Assembly: GCA_035567895.1 (NCBI GenBank)
Contig: DATMPC010000009.1
Span: forward strand, 82,536 to 146,535
Length of the DNA stretch: 64,000 nt
Direction: 5' to 3'
Source: Terriglobales bacterium
Lineage (GTDB): Bacteria; Acidobacteriota; Terriglobia; Terriglobales; Acidobacteriaceae
Both the position numbers and the translations under genes were made by a program. Positions 26,876-34,971 of the stretch are shown one piece after another. Each line of letters opens with the position of its first letter. Position 1 is the first letter of the stretch. Under the pieces are notes generated by a model, which saw only the letters and a program-made list of their open reading frames with translations, was not told where the DNA came from and did no database searches.

Positions 26876-27672
26876 AGATCGGCGTCTTCGATTCGGGAGT
26901 CGGTGGTCTCACGGTCTTACGCGAACTGCTTACGGCGATTCCGCAGGCAGACTACTTGTACGTTGGCGATACCGCGCGTCTTCCCTACGGCTCTAAGTCC
27001 GCGGCGACGATCGCCCGCTACGCCGTCTCCAGCGTTCAATTCCTAGTGGAGCACGGGGCCGAATATCTGGTCATTGCGTGCAATACCGCCAGCGCGCTGG
27101 CGATGCAGGAGATTCGTGCGGCGGTTTCAGTGGAGGTCTTGGGCGTGATTGAACCGGGAGCGCGCGCCGCATCGCAGATCACCCGCAGCAAGAACGTCTC
27201 CGTAATCGGCACGGCCGCCACGGTCGCAAGCCATGCGTATCGGAAAGAGCTACAGAAGCTGGGGATTCAGGCGGTCGAGAAGGCATGTCCTTTGCTTGTG
27301 CCGCTCGTAGAAGAAGGCTGGATCGATCATCCGGTCACGGAGCAAGTTGCGAGAATCTACTTGGATGAATTAACGCACGAGCAGCAAAACACCAATGGAA
27401 ATCACGCGGATGTCCTGGTACTCGGATGTACACACTATCCGCTACTCAAGCCTTTACTGCGCCGTGTATTGCCGGCAGATGTGCACTTGGTGGATTCGGC
27501 GCAGTCTACAGCTCACGACGCAGCGAAGCATCTGTCCCCCGCTGCCTCGTCGTCCCGCATCCCGAAAGTGCACTTCTTCGCCACCGACTCTGTGGACAAG
27601 TTTCGACACTTGGGTAGCCGCTTCTTAGGCACGTCGATCGACAACGTGAAATTGATAGCGTTGCCGGAGTAA
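26872..27672 (+). CDS. murI: Glutamate racemase MurI
   Basis: Interconverts L- and D-glutamate, supplying MurD substrate. The N-terminal GVFDSGVGGLTVLREL, the DTARLPYG motif, and the two catalytic cysteines in ACNTAS (Cys70) and GCTHYP (Cys186) are all present. Length 266 residues, as usual. The ATG overlaps the GerMN stop by four bases (ATGA), completing a three-gene overlapping unit devoted to the cell wall. Confidence 0.96.
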   Translation: MKIGVFDSGVGGLTVLRELLTAIPQADYLYVGDTARLPYGSKSAATIARYAVSSVQFLVEHGAEYLVIACNTASALAMQEIRAAVSVEVLGVIEPGARAASQITRSKNVSVIGTAATVASHAYRKELQKLGIQAVEKACPLLVPLVEEGWIDHPVTEQVARIYLDELTHEQQNTNGNHADVLVLGCTHYPLLKPLLRRVLPADVHLVDSAQSTAHDAAKHLSPAASSSRIPKVHFFATDSVDKFRHLGSRFLGTSIDNVKLIALPE

Positions 27673-27719
27673 AGAAGCCTCTATCGGCTGCTGAAAATAG
27701 ACTGCCAAATCGAAGAACA

Positions 27720-27920
27720 GAGAAAACAACAGGGGAAATTTTCGAATTCAGGGGGAAATCGTCGAATTCTGCCCGAAACTTGCAAATTTTGCTTCAAGGC
27801 AGGGAAATAACAGGGAGTTCTGTGGATTTCTCGCTAGGCCGAACAGCCACCAGCCACTTAGTGGTTTTTAGTGAGGGATGCAAAAAAATAACAGGGAACT
27901 ATCAGGGAACTTCTGGTGCG
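27720..27920. repeat. AACAGGGAA-type short-repeat region downstream of murI
   Basis: The 27673-27993 gap holds no convincing gene. It has recurring units close to AACAGGGAA: near 27728, 27800-27815 (GCAGGGAAATAACAGGGAG) and 27885-27910 (AATAACAGGGAACTATCAGG). A similar arrangement with AACAGTGAA lies at 34625-34745. Probably degenerate intergenic repeat. Confidence 0.45.
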
Positions 27921-27993
27921 ATGACGACTTCGCTTGGCTCTCAAAACGTCTTTGCGGTTTCGCAGCTCACTGCTTATTCCCAACACGGCTTTC

Positions 27994-28209
27994 TCACAGC
28001 TTCTTCACGGCAACTCTTTTTACGTGATCATCATTGCCGTAGAGCGCTGCGGAACCGTGATGCGCCAAATGCCAAGTATCGAGGATGTGAACCTTGCATA
28101 GATTGACCGCGACTGCCGGGCGTCCCAGATAGCTGATCGTAATCGCGTAGGTTGCCTCATTGATGCAATTCTCTACAGCGTCGAGTTGTTCGACCTCGCA
28201 CTGCATCAT
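27994..28209 (-). CDS. Possible small zinc-binding protein (71 aa)
   Basis: The frame begins MMQCEVEQLDAVENCINEAT and contains Cys-x10-Cys plus a later CKVH, the spacing seen in small bacterial zinc-ribbon-like proteins (two Cys, then Cys-x2-His). The middle is YAITISYLGRPAVAVNLC, a plausible beta hairpin. There is no clear ribosome-binding site and no family is recognised. It faces opposite to both neighbours. It could be a chance frame. Confidence 0.4.
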   Translation of the reverse strand: MMQCEVEQLDAVENCINEATYAITISYLGRPAVAVNLCKVHILDTWHLAHHGSAALYGNDDHVKRVAVKKL

Positions 28210-28264
28210 GGCTGCTTTTGGTTGGAGTGGTTCGGAGTGTACTAGGGAATGGTCTGGCTAAGCA

Positions 28265-28630
28265 GTGGTGACCAACGCCATTGTGCGCCATAGGGTTCCA
28301 CGATATTCTTCGCCAAACCGGTTCATCTTCGTATTCATGGTGGCAATGACCACCCGCACGCAAATGCAGGTAAGTTTCTGGGACTTCCCTCTTTGGCAAC
28401 CGCAATACGCCAGCAATCCCTGGCCGATGGGGACTCTTTGGGACGCGTACTTTGGACTCATCCCATTTTTCGTCTGGCTCTGCTACAAACGGCTATCGAC
28501 GCCGCACGCGTCCTATGTTCGTGCTCGTCATGGCACTGGGCAACATAGCCATGTCGGCTTGCGTGCTGATGCCGTTGTTCCGACTCAATCTGACGAACCG
28601 GTCGCCAATGTGATTACTCGCCACGCATGA
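28265..28630 (+). pseudogene. DUF1475-like small membrane protein gene with two compensating frameshifts
   Basis: In the first frame the segment from about 28316 encodes a hydrophobic stretch (FIFVFMVAM) and NPWPMGTLWDAYFGLIPFF, which fits the DUF1475 pattern of 'DxYxGF' after a Pro-Trp. After CYK (28481-28489) the sense continues one base over: 28491-28586 encodes MFVLVMALGNIAMSACVLM, the expected last membrane helix. It then returns to the first frame for SDEPVANVITRHA and a stop that overlaps the next start (ATGA). Read straight through, the middle is a charged nonsense stretch. Either a decayed gene or sequence errors. The true start is uncertain. Confidence 0.6.
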
Positions 28631-29133
28631 AGCAAATCTTTCTCTACCGCAAACTGATTTTGCCGATTGTCGATTTGCTGCGCCAGGGCATTACTCCGGA
28701 GAAGATCGCGCTGAGTCTTGCCATCGGCATTTGTCTCGGAGTGTTTCCCCTCATCGGCAGCACCACTGCTCTCTGCACTCTCGCCGCGATCTTATTTCGC
28801 TTGAACCTGCCCGCAATACAATTGGTGAACTATCTCGTCTATCCACTGCAACTGGTGTTGCTGATTCCCTTCATTCGTTTCGGCGAAGTACTATTTCGCG
28901 CTCCGCACGCGTCGTTGTCGTTGACCATCATCTTTGAATCCATCAAACGCAGCACCTGGCAAACCGCCAAGACCTACTGGGTCTCCGGCTGGCATGCAAT
29001 GATCGCGTGGTGCCTGGTTGGCCCTCTTGCGATCTGGATTTTGTATCTCGTGCTTGCTCCCGCCCTGCGCCGTCTCGCTGCCGTCAGCGACAGCGCGGTG
29101 AAACATAAGCAGTCATCCGGGGTGAGTGCATGA
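28627..29133 (+). CDS. DUF2062 membrane protein
   Basis: 168 residues with three or four membrane helices. The N-terminal part has the DUF2062 pattern: a short amphipathic start, then GITPEKIALSLAIGICLGVFP followed by GSTTALCTLAAILFRLN and QLVNYLVYPLQL. The family is widespread and uncharacterised; some members are fused to glycosyltransferases. The ATG overlaps the stop of the frameshifted upstream gene. No partner enzyme is adjacent. Confidence 0.85.
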   Translation: MKQIFLYRKLILPIVDLLRQGITPEKIALSLAIGICLGVFPLIGSTTALCTLAAILFRLNLPAIQLVNYLVYPLQLVLLIPFIRFGEVLFRAPHASLSLTIIFESIKRSTWQTAKTYWVSGWHAMIAWCLVGPLAIWILYLVLAPALRRLAAVSDSAVKHKQSSGVSA

Positions 29134-29199
29134 GTGATTTAAAGCAACCTCTCATGCCAGCCGTTTAAGTAGTCAAGCCGCGAGTAGAATGTCCGTTCG

Positions 29200-31104
29200 A
29201 TGAAACCAGGGATCCTTGCGCCACTGCTGTTCGCCTTCTCATTCGCTGGCTCTGCAGAGGCTACTCAGAATAACGCTCCCCTATCCAATCGCGTAGTGCA
29301 TTACACCATCGATGCGACCTACGACCCCAAGTCGCACACGTTGGACGCTACAGAGATCCTCACTTACAAAAATCTTTCCGGTCAGCCGCAATCGACTTTT
29401 CCATTTCATCTCTATCTAAACGCGTTTCAACCGAACTCCACTTTTACACGCGAGGCACATCGCGATTACCGGGATGAGGAATGGAAGTCGAGCTACCTCG
29501 GTGCGATTGAGATCAAGAAGTTTGAAGTGGTCGGCCAGGGCGATCTGACCACAAAACTGCAATTCGTATCTCCGGATGACCACAATCCGGACGACCGCAC
29601 GGTGGCGCAAGTGCAACTTCCACGGGCGATTCCGCCGGGAGGGTCGGTAGAGTTCCGTATCCAGTTCCATGACAAGTTTCCCGAAGTCGTAGCACGAACC
29701 GGCTACAAAGGAACTTTCACCATGGGAGCCCAGTGGTTTCCCAAAGTGGGCGTGTGGTGGCATGGTGCATGGAATTGCCATCAGTTTCATGAGACTACGG
29801 AGTTCTTCGCTGACTTTGGAGTATTCGACGTGAAGCTAACGCTTCCACAAGATCAGATCGTCGGAGCGACTGGCGCGCAGACATCGAGTTTGAACAACTC
29901 AAACGGCACAAAAACGCTTGCCTTTCATGCAGAAGATGTCCACGATTTCGCCTGGACCGCCGATCCCAGATACAAGATCTTCGAAGATACGTTCACAGGA
30001 AGCTCCGGCCCAGTCCGCATTCGCACTCTGATGCAGCCGGAGAACGCCGCGCAGGGCCCGCGCTACAACACGATCGCCAAACGCACGATGGAGCTCTTTG
30101 ACCGATGGTATGGGCCATATCCATACGAGGAGCTCACGATTGTGGATCCGGCGAGCGTTCGTGCCGGTGGCATGGAATATCCCACGCTCATCACAGCAGA
30201 TACCACGTGGTACATGCCGGATAGTTTTCTGGTGCCGGAAACCGTTGTTGCGCATGAATTCGGACACCAGTATTGGTATGGCATGGTTGCCACTAATGAA
30301 TTCGAGGAGGCGTGGCTCGACGAGGGCATCAACACCTATACCGAAATTAAGACACTCGACGCCTTGTATGGCAAGGATCGCAGCCTGGTAAATGGAAAGC
30401 GCATCACCTGGGGGGACGCAGAGGAACAGCATTTGTCTTATCAGAGGAACCCGAGGTTCGATCCAATTGCGCGCTACGCATTTCAGTTCGCCAGCGAGCG
30501 TTCGTATGGTGACATGACGTATGGAAAAACTAGCTGCGCGCTGCTCACTCTCGAAAGCCTGATTGGTGAGGACACAATGCAACGTGCGCTGCGCGCATGG
30601 TTCGAGCGCTACCGCTTCACACATCCCAGTGGAGCCGAGTTTCTGAGGATCGTCGAAGAAGTCTCCGGTCGAGACCTGGGATGGTATTTCAATCAGGCGA
30701 TCTACGGTACTCAGGTCCTGGATTATGAAGTCTCGAGCGCCGCGTCATGGCCCAGCAACTGGTACGACGACAGGACCGCCAGCGCGAACTATCACAGCGA
30801 GGTCATGGTGCATCGCAAGGGCGAGTTTGTACTCCCCGTCGAAATCGAACTCAAATTCGAGGATGGTTCACATCTGCGCGAACACTGGGACGGCAAAGAT
30901 CGCTGGACGCGATTCAGCTATGACAAGAAAGCCAAGTTAGTTTCCGCAGAGGTCGATCCCGATCACAAGGTGTGGCTCGACGTGGATTTCTTCAACAACG
31001 GCCGACTCGCCGACATGTCCACTGGGCGTGTGCGCCGCAAGCTCAGCAACTACTGGATGAGCTTCTGGCAGTTGATCGCGCAGGTTCTGGGGTGGATGGC
31101 ATGA
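29200..31104 (+). CDS. Secreted M1-family zinc metallopeptidase
   Basis: An aminopeptidase-N-like (M1/gluzincin) protein of 634 residues with a signal peptide at about 1-22. The N-terminal beta domain leads to a catalytic domain with the exopeptidase-type motif GGMEYP (about 323-328, usually GAMEN), the zinc site HEFGH at 352-356 and the third ligand Glu at about 375 in WLDEG. SYGDMTYGK near 435 fits the substrate-tyrosine region. The C-terminus ends in a hydrophobic stretch (WMSFWQLIAQVLGWMA) that may anchor it. A TAGAAT -10-like element lies just upstream. Its stop overlaps the next start (ATGA). Confidence 0.9.
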   Translation: MKPGILAPLLFAFSFAGSAEATQNNAPLSNRVVHYTIDATYDPKSHTLDATEILTYKNLSGQPQSTFPFHLYLNAFQPNSTFTREAHRDYRDEEWKSSYLGAIEIKKFEVVGQGDLTTKLQFVSPDDHNPDDRTVAQVQLPRAIPPGGSVEFRIQFHDKFPEVVARTGYKGTFTMGAQWFPKVGVWWHGAWNCHQFHETTEFFADFGVFDVKLTLPQDQIVGATGAQTSSLNNSNGTKTLAFHAEDVHDFAWTADPRYKIFEDTFTGSSGPVRIRTLMQPENAAQGPRYNTIAKRTMELFDRWYGPYPYEELTIVDPASVRAGGMEYPTLITADTTWYMPDSFLVPETVVAHEFGHQYWYGMVATNEFEEAWLDEGINTYTEIKTLDALYGKDRSLVNGKRITWGDAEEQHLSYQRNPRFDPIARYAFQFASERSYGDMTYGKTSCALLTLESLIGEDTMQRALRAWFERYRFTHPSGAEFLRIVEEVSGRDLGWYFNQAIYGTQVLDYEVSSAASWPSNWYDDRTASANYHSEVMVHRKGEFVLPVEIELKFEDGSHLREHWDGKDRWTRFSYDKKAKLVSAEVDPDHKVWLDVDFFNNGRLADMSTGRVRRKLSNYWMSFWQLIAQVLGWMA

Positions 31105-32060
31105 AAGCCAGTGGATGGCTCCTCGTCGATGGAGGAAGATGGCTCCTCGTCGATGGAGGAAAACGTCTTGCCACATCGAAGCGTCACTTGATTACTCTGT
31201 ACGCCGCCAATCTCCTCTTGGGTTGGTCTACAACATTTGGATTGTCATCCCGAATCGGAGCTGTCACAGGCTCGAGTCTCTATTCCGAACGCCTCGCTCA
31301 TGGATTCGATCTCGGAGTATTCCTCGAACTCATCAACAAGCCGGAAATAGCTCCATACTCCCAAGTCCCAGTTGCACTGGTTTTCGCTGGACTCTTCGTT
31401 GTGTTGCAGCTATTCCTTACTGGCGGAATCATTACCCAATTCCTGGCGGCGCAGCAGGTTGATCGACCTCGTTTTTATGCGGCCTGTGGCGAGAACTTCT
31501 GGAAGATGGTTCGCATTGCCCTCGTGTTTGTTTTGGTTGCGGGACTAGCTGGTGGCATTTTGCATGCTATCCGGACAGCTTTGGATGTTGCCACAGAGAA
31601 CTCGGCCAATCGCCAAGCGGCCTTGGCGCTCCAAACCGGGATGCTATTGATTGAAGCTTTGGCTCTGCTCTGGGTGCGCATGTGGTTCGACCTTGCACAA
31701 ACGCAGCTGGTTGCAAACGGCACGCCCGGCATCCGCTCGAGCATCGCTTATGGATTCAAGTCGGCGCGACGCGCGGCTCGACTCTACGGGAGTTATGTGT
31801 TGCTGGGGATCCTGACGTCACTCCTAGTTGCACTTGGCATTTACCTCTGGTGGGTAGCGGCTCCCGCATCTCAAGTGATCGTCAGTTTCCTTATTCTGCA
31901 GTCAACGCTTGGCTATCTCCTCGTTCTGCGGTGGTGGCAACGTGCTCTTACTGCCGCTTGGTATCAGCGGCATACTCCGCTCGCTGCTGCTATTGAGCTT
32001 GTGTCTCTTGAACCCCTGCCGCCGGAATCTGCGATTCCTGAGGTCCCTCTTTCACAGTAG
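31101..32060 (+). CDS. Polytopic membrane protein of unknown function, coupled to the M1 peptidase
   Basis: The ATG at 31101 overlaps the peptidase stop (ATGA), so this start is preferred over an upstream in-frame one; the product has 319 residues. About six membrane helices are visible (for instance LITLYAANLLLGW, VALVFAGLFVVLQLF, IALVFVLVAGLAGGI, MLLIEALALLWV, VLLGILTSLLVALGI, VIVSFLILQSTLGYLLVL). The N-terminus contains an in-frame 24-base tandem duplication encoding WLLVDGGR then WLLVDGGK. No family is recognised. Coupling suggests it is made with the peptidase, perhaps as an anchor or transporter. Confidence 0.75.
   Translation: MKASGWLLVDGGRWLLVDGGKRLATSKRHLITLYAANLLLGWSTTFGLSSRIGAVTGSSLYSERLAHGFDLGVFLELINKPEIAPYSQVPVALVFAGLFVVLQLFLTGGIITQFLAAQQVDRPRFYAACGENFWKMVRIALVFVLVAGLAGGILHAIRTALDVATENSANRQAALALQTGMLLIEALALLWVRMWFDLAQTQLVANGTPGIRSSIAYGFKSARRAARLYGSYVLLGILTSLLVALGIYLWWVAAPASQVIVSFLILQSTLGYLLVLRWWQRALTAAWYQRHTPLAAAIELVSLEPLPPESAIPEVPLSQ
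31115..31162. repeat. Tandem 24-base duplication inside the 31101-32060 gene
   Basis: Two adjacent copies beginning ATGGCTCCTCGTCGATGG and ending GAGGAAG / GAGGAAA, differing by one base. Each adds eight residues (WLLVDGGR/K), so the frame is kept. The near-identity implies a recent event. Confidence 0.85.
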
Positions 32061-32114
32061 CTCGCGTGGCGCTTTGCTAGACTCGACAGTTTGCTTTCTG
32101 GTCCAGACTCATCG

Positions 32115-32978
32115 ATGGAGAACGACTCTGTGGAAATCCGTAAAGTAGGCGTCATCGGCGCGGGAACGATGGGCAACGGCATCGCTCACGTGCTTGCTCG
32201 GAGCGGTTATGACGTAGTCCTCTGCGAAATGGCGCAGCAATATTTGGATCGTGGCCTGGCTACGATCCGCAAGAACCTGGAGCGTGAAGTTGCGAAGAAC
32301 AAGATCAGTGCTGAAGACAGCGCTGCGGCCGTTGCCCGCATTCGCGGAGTAGTGGACCGCACGGCTCTTTCAGAATGTGACTTTGTCATCGAAGCTGCGA
32401 CTGAGAAGTTCGAAGTCAAATCGGAGATTTTTCGCGACATTGACCGCATCTGCCAGCCAGAGATCGTCCTTGCCAGCAACACTTCCTCGATATCGATCAC
32501 GAAGATCGCCGCACTGACTCGGCGGCCCGACAAAGTGATCGGCATGCACTTCTTCAATCCTGTGCCAATCATGAAGCTGGTAGAGGTGATCCGCGGTCTT
32601 GCTACTTCGGATGAAGCCTATCAACTGACAAAGCAATTAGCGGAAAAGCTCGACAAGACGCCCGTAGAAGTAAACGACGCTCCCGGCTTTGTTTCGAACC
32701 GAGTGCTCATGCCACTGTTAAACGAGGCAATGTACTCCGTCATGGAGGGCGTTGCGACTCCACAGGCAGTCGACGAAGTATTCAAATTGGGAATGGCGCA
32801 TCCGATGGGGCCACTTACTCTGGCGGACTTCATCGGGCTTGATGTGTGCCTCGATATCATGCGCGTTCTCCATGAAGGCTTGGGCGATCCGAAATACCGA
32901 CCGTGTCCGCTGCTGGTGAAGATGGTCGATGCAGGTTGGTTGGGTAAGAAGAGTGGAAGAGGGTTCTATCGCTACTAG
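32115..32978 (+). CDS. 3-hydroxybutyryl-CoA dehydrogenase (3HCDH family)
   Basis: Reduces or oxidises 3-hydroxyacyl-CoA with NAD(P). With ATG 32115 it has 287 residues, close to the usual 282-290. The Rossmann motif VGVIGAGTMGNGIA is near the N-terminus, followed by ASNTSSISIT and HFFNPVPIMKLVEVI, the substrate-binding region with the catalytic His; then PGFVSNRVLMP and HPMGPLTLADFIGLD of the C-terminal helical domain. It stands alone, without thiolase or crotonase partners, so the pathway cannot be fixed. Confidence 0.94.
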   Translation: MENDSVEIRKVGVIGAGTMGNGIAHVLARSGYDVVLCEMAQQYLDRGLATIRKNLEREVAKNKISAEDSAAAVARIRGVVDRTALSECDFVIEAATEKFEVKSEIFRDIDRICQPEIVLASNTSSISITKIAALTRRPDKVIGMHFFNPVPIMKLVEVIRGLATSDEAYQLTKQLAEKLDKTPVEVNDAPGFVSNRVLMPLLNEAMYSVMEGVATPQAVDEVFKLGMAHPMGPLTLADFIGLDVCLDIMRVLHEGLGDPKYRPCPLLVKMVDAGWLGKKSGRGFYRY

Positions 32979-33046
32979 AGGGTCTTGGGCGCGCTGGTGC
33001 GCGTCCGGTCAAAAAACACTTGGATATTCCGGCCTCAATCCTAATC

Positions 33047-33214
33047 TGTCATCCTGAGGTCCGGTGTTGGCCGAAGGATCTCCCGGAGTGAATAAGGCTT
33101 ACTTGCTGCATCCTGGCACTTTCACGAGGGTCTTCGCCAAACAGCCGCGACGCCGCATGGACGTCCGAATCATCACAGGAGATCCTTCGGCCAACGCCGG
33201 GCCTCAGGATGACA
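33047..33214. repeat. Long inverted repeat between 3HCDH and MBL-fold genes
   Basis: Left arm 33047-33085 (TGTCATCCTGAGG, then GGCCGAAGGATCTCC) and right arm 33176-33214 are reverse complements with three or four mismatches over about 38 bases. The spacer is about 90 bases. It is the main content of the 32979-33302 gap. Confidence 0.78.
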
Positions 33215-33302
33215 ATTCCGAGATCTCAGGATGCAGGAAGAACGTGCTGCCACTCGAATAATTACTCGCGCATCCACAGGCTTTTCGACTATCCTTCGCT
33301 CC

Positions 33303-34130
33303 ATGGTCCGTATGACGGTGCTGGCCTCGGGTTCGCGTGGCAACACCGCTGTCCTCTCCAGTTCGGGCACTAGCATCCTTATCGATGCTGGCATCTCCTG
33401 CCGCGAAACGCTTCGTCGCATGCATCGCGCGGGCGAGGATCCATCCAAGCTGTCGGCGATTGTGATCACGCACGAGCATCAGGACCACATCTCCGGTCTC
33501 GCGGTGCTGGCGCGGAGACTGAAGATTCCTGTTTACATCACTGGACACACTCACCAACAGTGGCAACGTTGGGTGCGCGGACCGGCAACTCGGCAGGCTC
33601 CGCTCTACAAAGATGACGATAAGGCTCATCTGGACCGCTGCGAGCATTTCCGCGCTGGAGTCAAGTTCCAGATTGGCGATATCGAGATCCTTCCGTTCAC
33701 GATTCCGCACGATGCAGTCGATCCCGTGGGATTCGTCTTTCGTACCGAAGGTCTAAAAATCGCTATGGCCACCGATTTGGGCTACATGGCAGCGAACATC
33801 AAGATGCATCTGCGTGGATGCGATGCCCTGGTTCTTGAATCGAATCATGATCTTGAGATGCTGCGCGGCGGGCCGTACCCCTGGTCGGTGAAGCAGCGGG
33901 TCATGTCGCGCGTTGGCCACCTTTCCAACGACTCTCTCGCGGATTTCTTCTGCAACGACTATGATGGAGGAGCAGCATTCCTGGTGTTGGCACATTTGTC
34001 GGAGTCGAACAACCATCCCGAACTGGCACTGCAGTCGGCAGAGCGCGCTCTTGGAGGCCGGCTGAATCTGATCCAGAACCGGCTGGTGCTCGCTTCTCAG
34101 ACAGAACCGATGGAAGCGATTCGTTTTTGA
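33303..34130 (+). CDS. MBL-fold metallohydrolase (YycJ/WalJ-like)
   Basis: 275 residues from ATG 33303; upstream in-frame codons fall in non-coding repeat sequence. It begins TVLASGSRGNTAVLSSSGT, the typical start of the YycJ/WalJ subgroup, and carries the metal motif THEHQDH (HxHxDH), the later AVDPVGF and TDLGYM segments, and LESNHD (His ligand). Proposed roles in the subgroup include nucleic-acid or cell-wall-linked hydrolysis, not certain here. The stop shares a base with the next ATG (TGATG). Confidence 0.88.
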   Translation: MVRMTVLASGSRGNTAVLSSSGTSILIDAGISCRETLRRMHRAGEDPSKLSAIVITHEHQDHISGLAVLARRLKIPVYITGHTHQQWQRWVRGPATRQAPLYKDDDKAHLDRCEHFRAGVKFQIGDIEILPFTIPHDAVDPVGFVFRTEGLKIAMATDLGYMAANIKMHLRGCDALVLESNHDLEMLRGGPYPWSVKQRVMSRVGHLSNDSLADFFCNDYDGGAAFLVLAHLSESNNHPELALQSAERALGGRLNLIQNRLVLASQTEPMEAIRF

Positions 34131-34558
34131 TGTCAAAGTGCGTTGATCAGGTAGTAGGCGACATTCTCGCAGGCTGGCGATACGACATCTCTGGCATCGC
34201 CTCTGAGATGCGCGGCGACTACGAACAGCACTTCGCCGAATGTGTCCATTGCAGCGCCCGCCAGCGCCTACATCGCACCATTGATATCGGCCTGATCGCA
34301 GTGGCGACAGTCTCTGCTGCGCTCTTCCTCATCGCGTTCGGCGCGATCCGCCACTACGATCCAAACCACGCGCATCTGCTGGAGTTCATCGCTTTAGCCG
34401 GCTTTGCTTTTTCCAGCCTCGTTTGGCTTATTGTGGCTCTCGCCACACCTGCTCCGGTCGTGATCCAGGATGCCGCCATAATGGGCGCTCGCCGCATTCA
34501 AGCAAAACTCCCACCTGAAATACGAGAACGGATTCCCGCCATTGGAAATCGGCAGTAG
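34130..34558 (+). CDS. Small membrane protein with zinc-finger-like HxxxCxxC motif
   Basis: 142 residues starting at the ATG that overlaps the upstream stop by one base. The N-terminal 45 residues contain HFAECVHC, i.e. His-x3-Cys-x2-Cys, the pattern of anti-sigma-factor zinc domains (zf-HC2/ZAS). Two membrane helices follow (about 51-72 and 82-104), then a cytoplasmic or periplasmic tail of about 35 residues. No sigma factor gene is adjacent, so an anti-sigma role is possible but unsupported. Coupling to the MBL-fold gene is clear from the overlap. Confidence 0.7.
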   Translation: MSKCVDQVVGDILAGWRYDISGIASEMRGDYEQHFAECVHCSARQRLHRTIDIGLIAVATVSAALFLIAFGAIRHYDPNHAHLLEFIALAGFAFSSLVWLIVALATPAPVVIQDAAIMGARRIQAKLPPEIRERIPAIGNRQ

Positions 34559-34564
34559 AAAGAA

Positions 34565-34905
34565 GCACTCAGCCGTCAGCACTCAGCATTCGGCCGCTCA
34601 ACTGTTGAGGCCCACCCAAGCGAAGAACAGTGAAATTAACAGTGATTTTTTTAGAAATAACTCCACTGTTACTGGTTTTTCCCAGAGTCATTGGAATTCG
34701 TGTTTTGGGAACAGTGAATAACAGCGAATCAGCTGTGAATTTTTTTGTGCACGTCCTTGACGGTGTAGTCACCTTTTTTTAGCCGGGAAGGGCTATCACT
34801 GGTTGATCAGCACTTAACATTCAGCCTCTCGAAGTTCCGTGATGCTCGCGCCGTGCAAGTAAGTTGAACGGCTGAATGCTGAGTGCTGGCGGCTGAACGC
34901 TCGCA
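34565..34905. repeat. Inverted repeat of CAGCACTCAGCATTC units with AACAGTGAA region
   Basis: Left arm 34565-34605 (repeated AGCACTCAGC) and right arm 34865-34903 (GCTGAATGCTGAGTGCTGGC) are inverted copies; a third unit (CAGCACTTAACATTCAGCC) lies near 34810. Between them, 34625-34745 has AACAGTGAA/AACAGCGAA units and T-runs. It fills the 34559-34906 gap and no gene is seen. Confidence 0.6.
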
Positions 34906-34906
34906 A

Positions 34907-34941
34907 CAAAAAAGCCGTCCATTTTCAGAACGGCTTTTCTT
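34907..34941 (-). terminator. Terminator after the Spy-like gene
   Basis: On the minus strand GAAAAGCCGT pairs with ACGGCTTTTTT around an 11-base loop, followed by the T-run. The symmetric A and T runs could make it work in both directions. Confidence 0.78.
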
Positions 34942-34971
34942 GCTAGCTAGCTTCGACGTCAGTTTCAGAAC

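Noticed and set aside
29899..30624. 241-codon frame opposite the M1 peptidase
   Set aside because: Antisense shadow of the conserved HEFGH region without any family signal.
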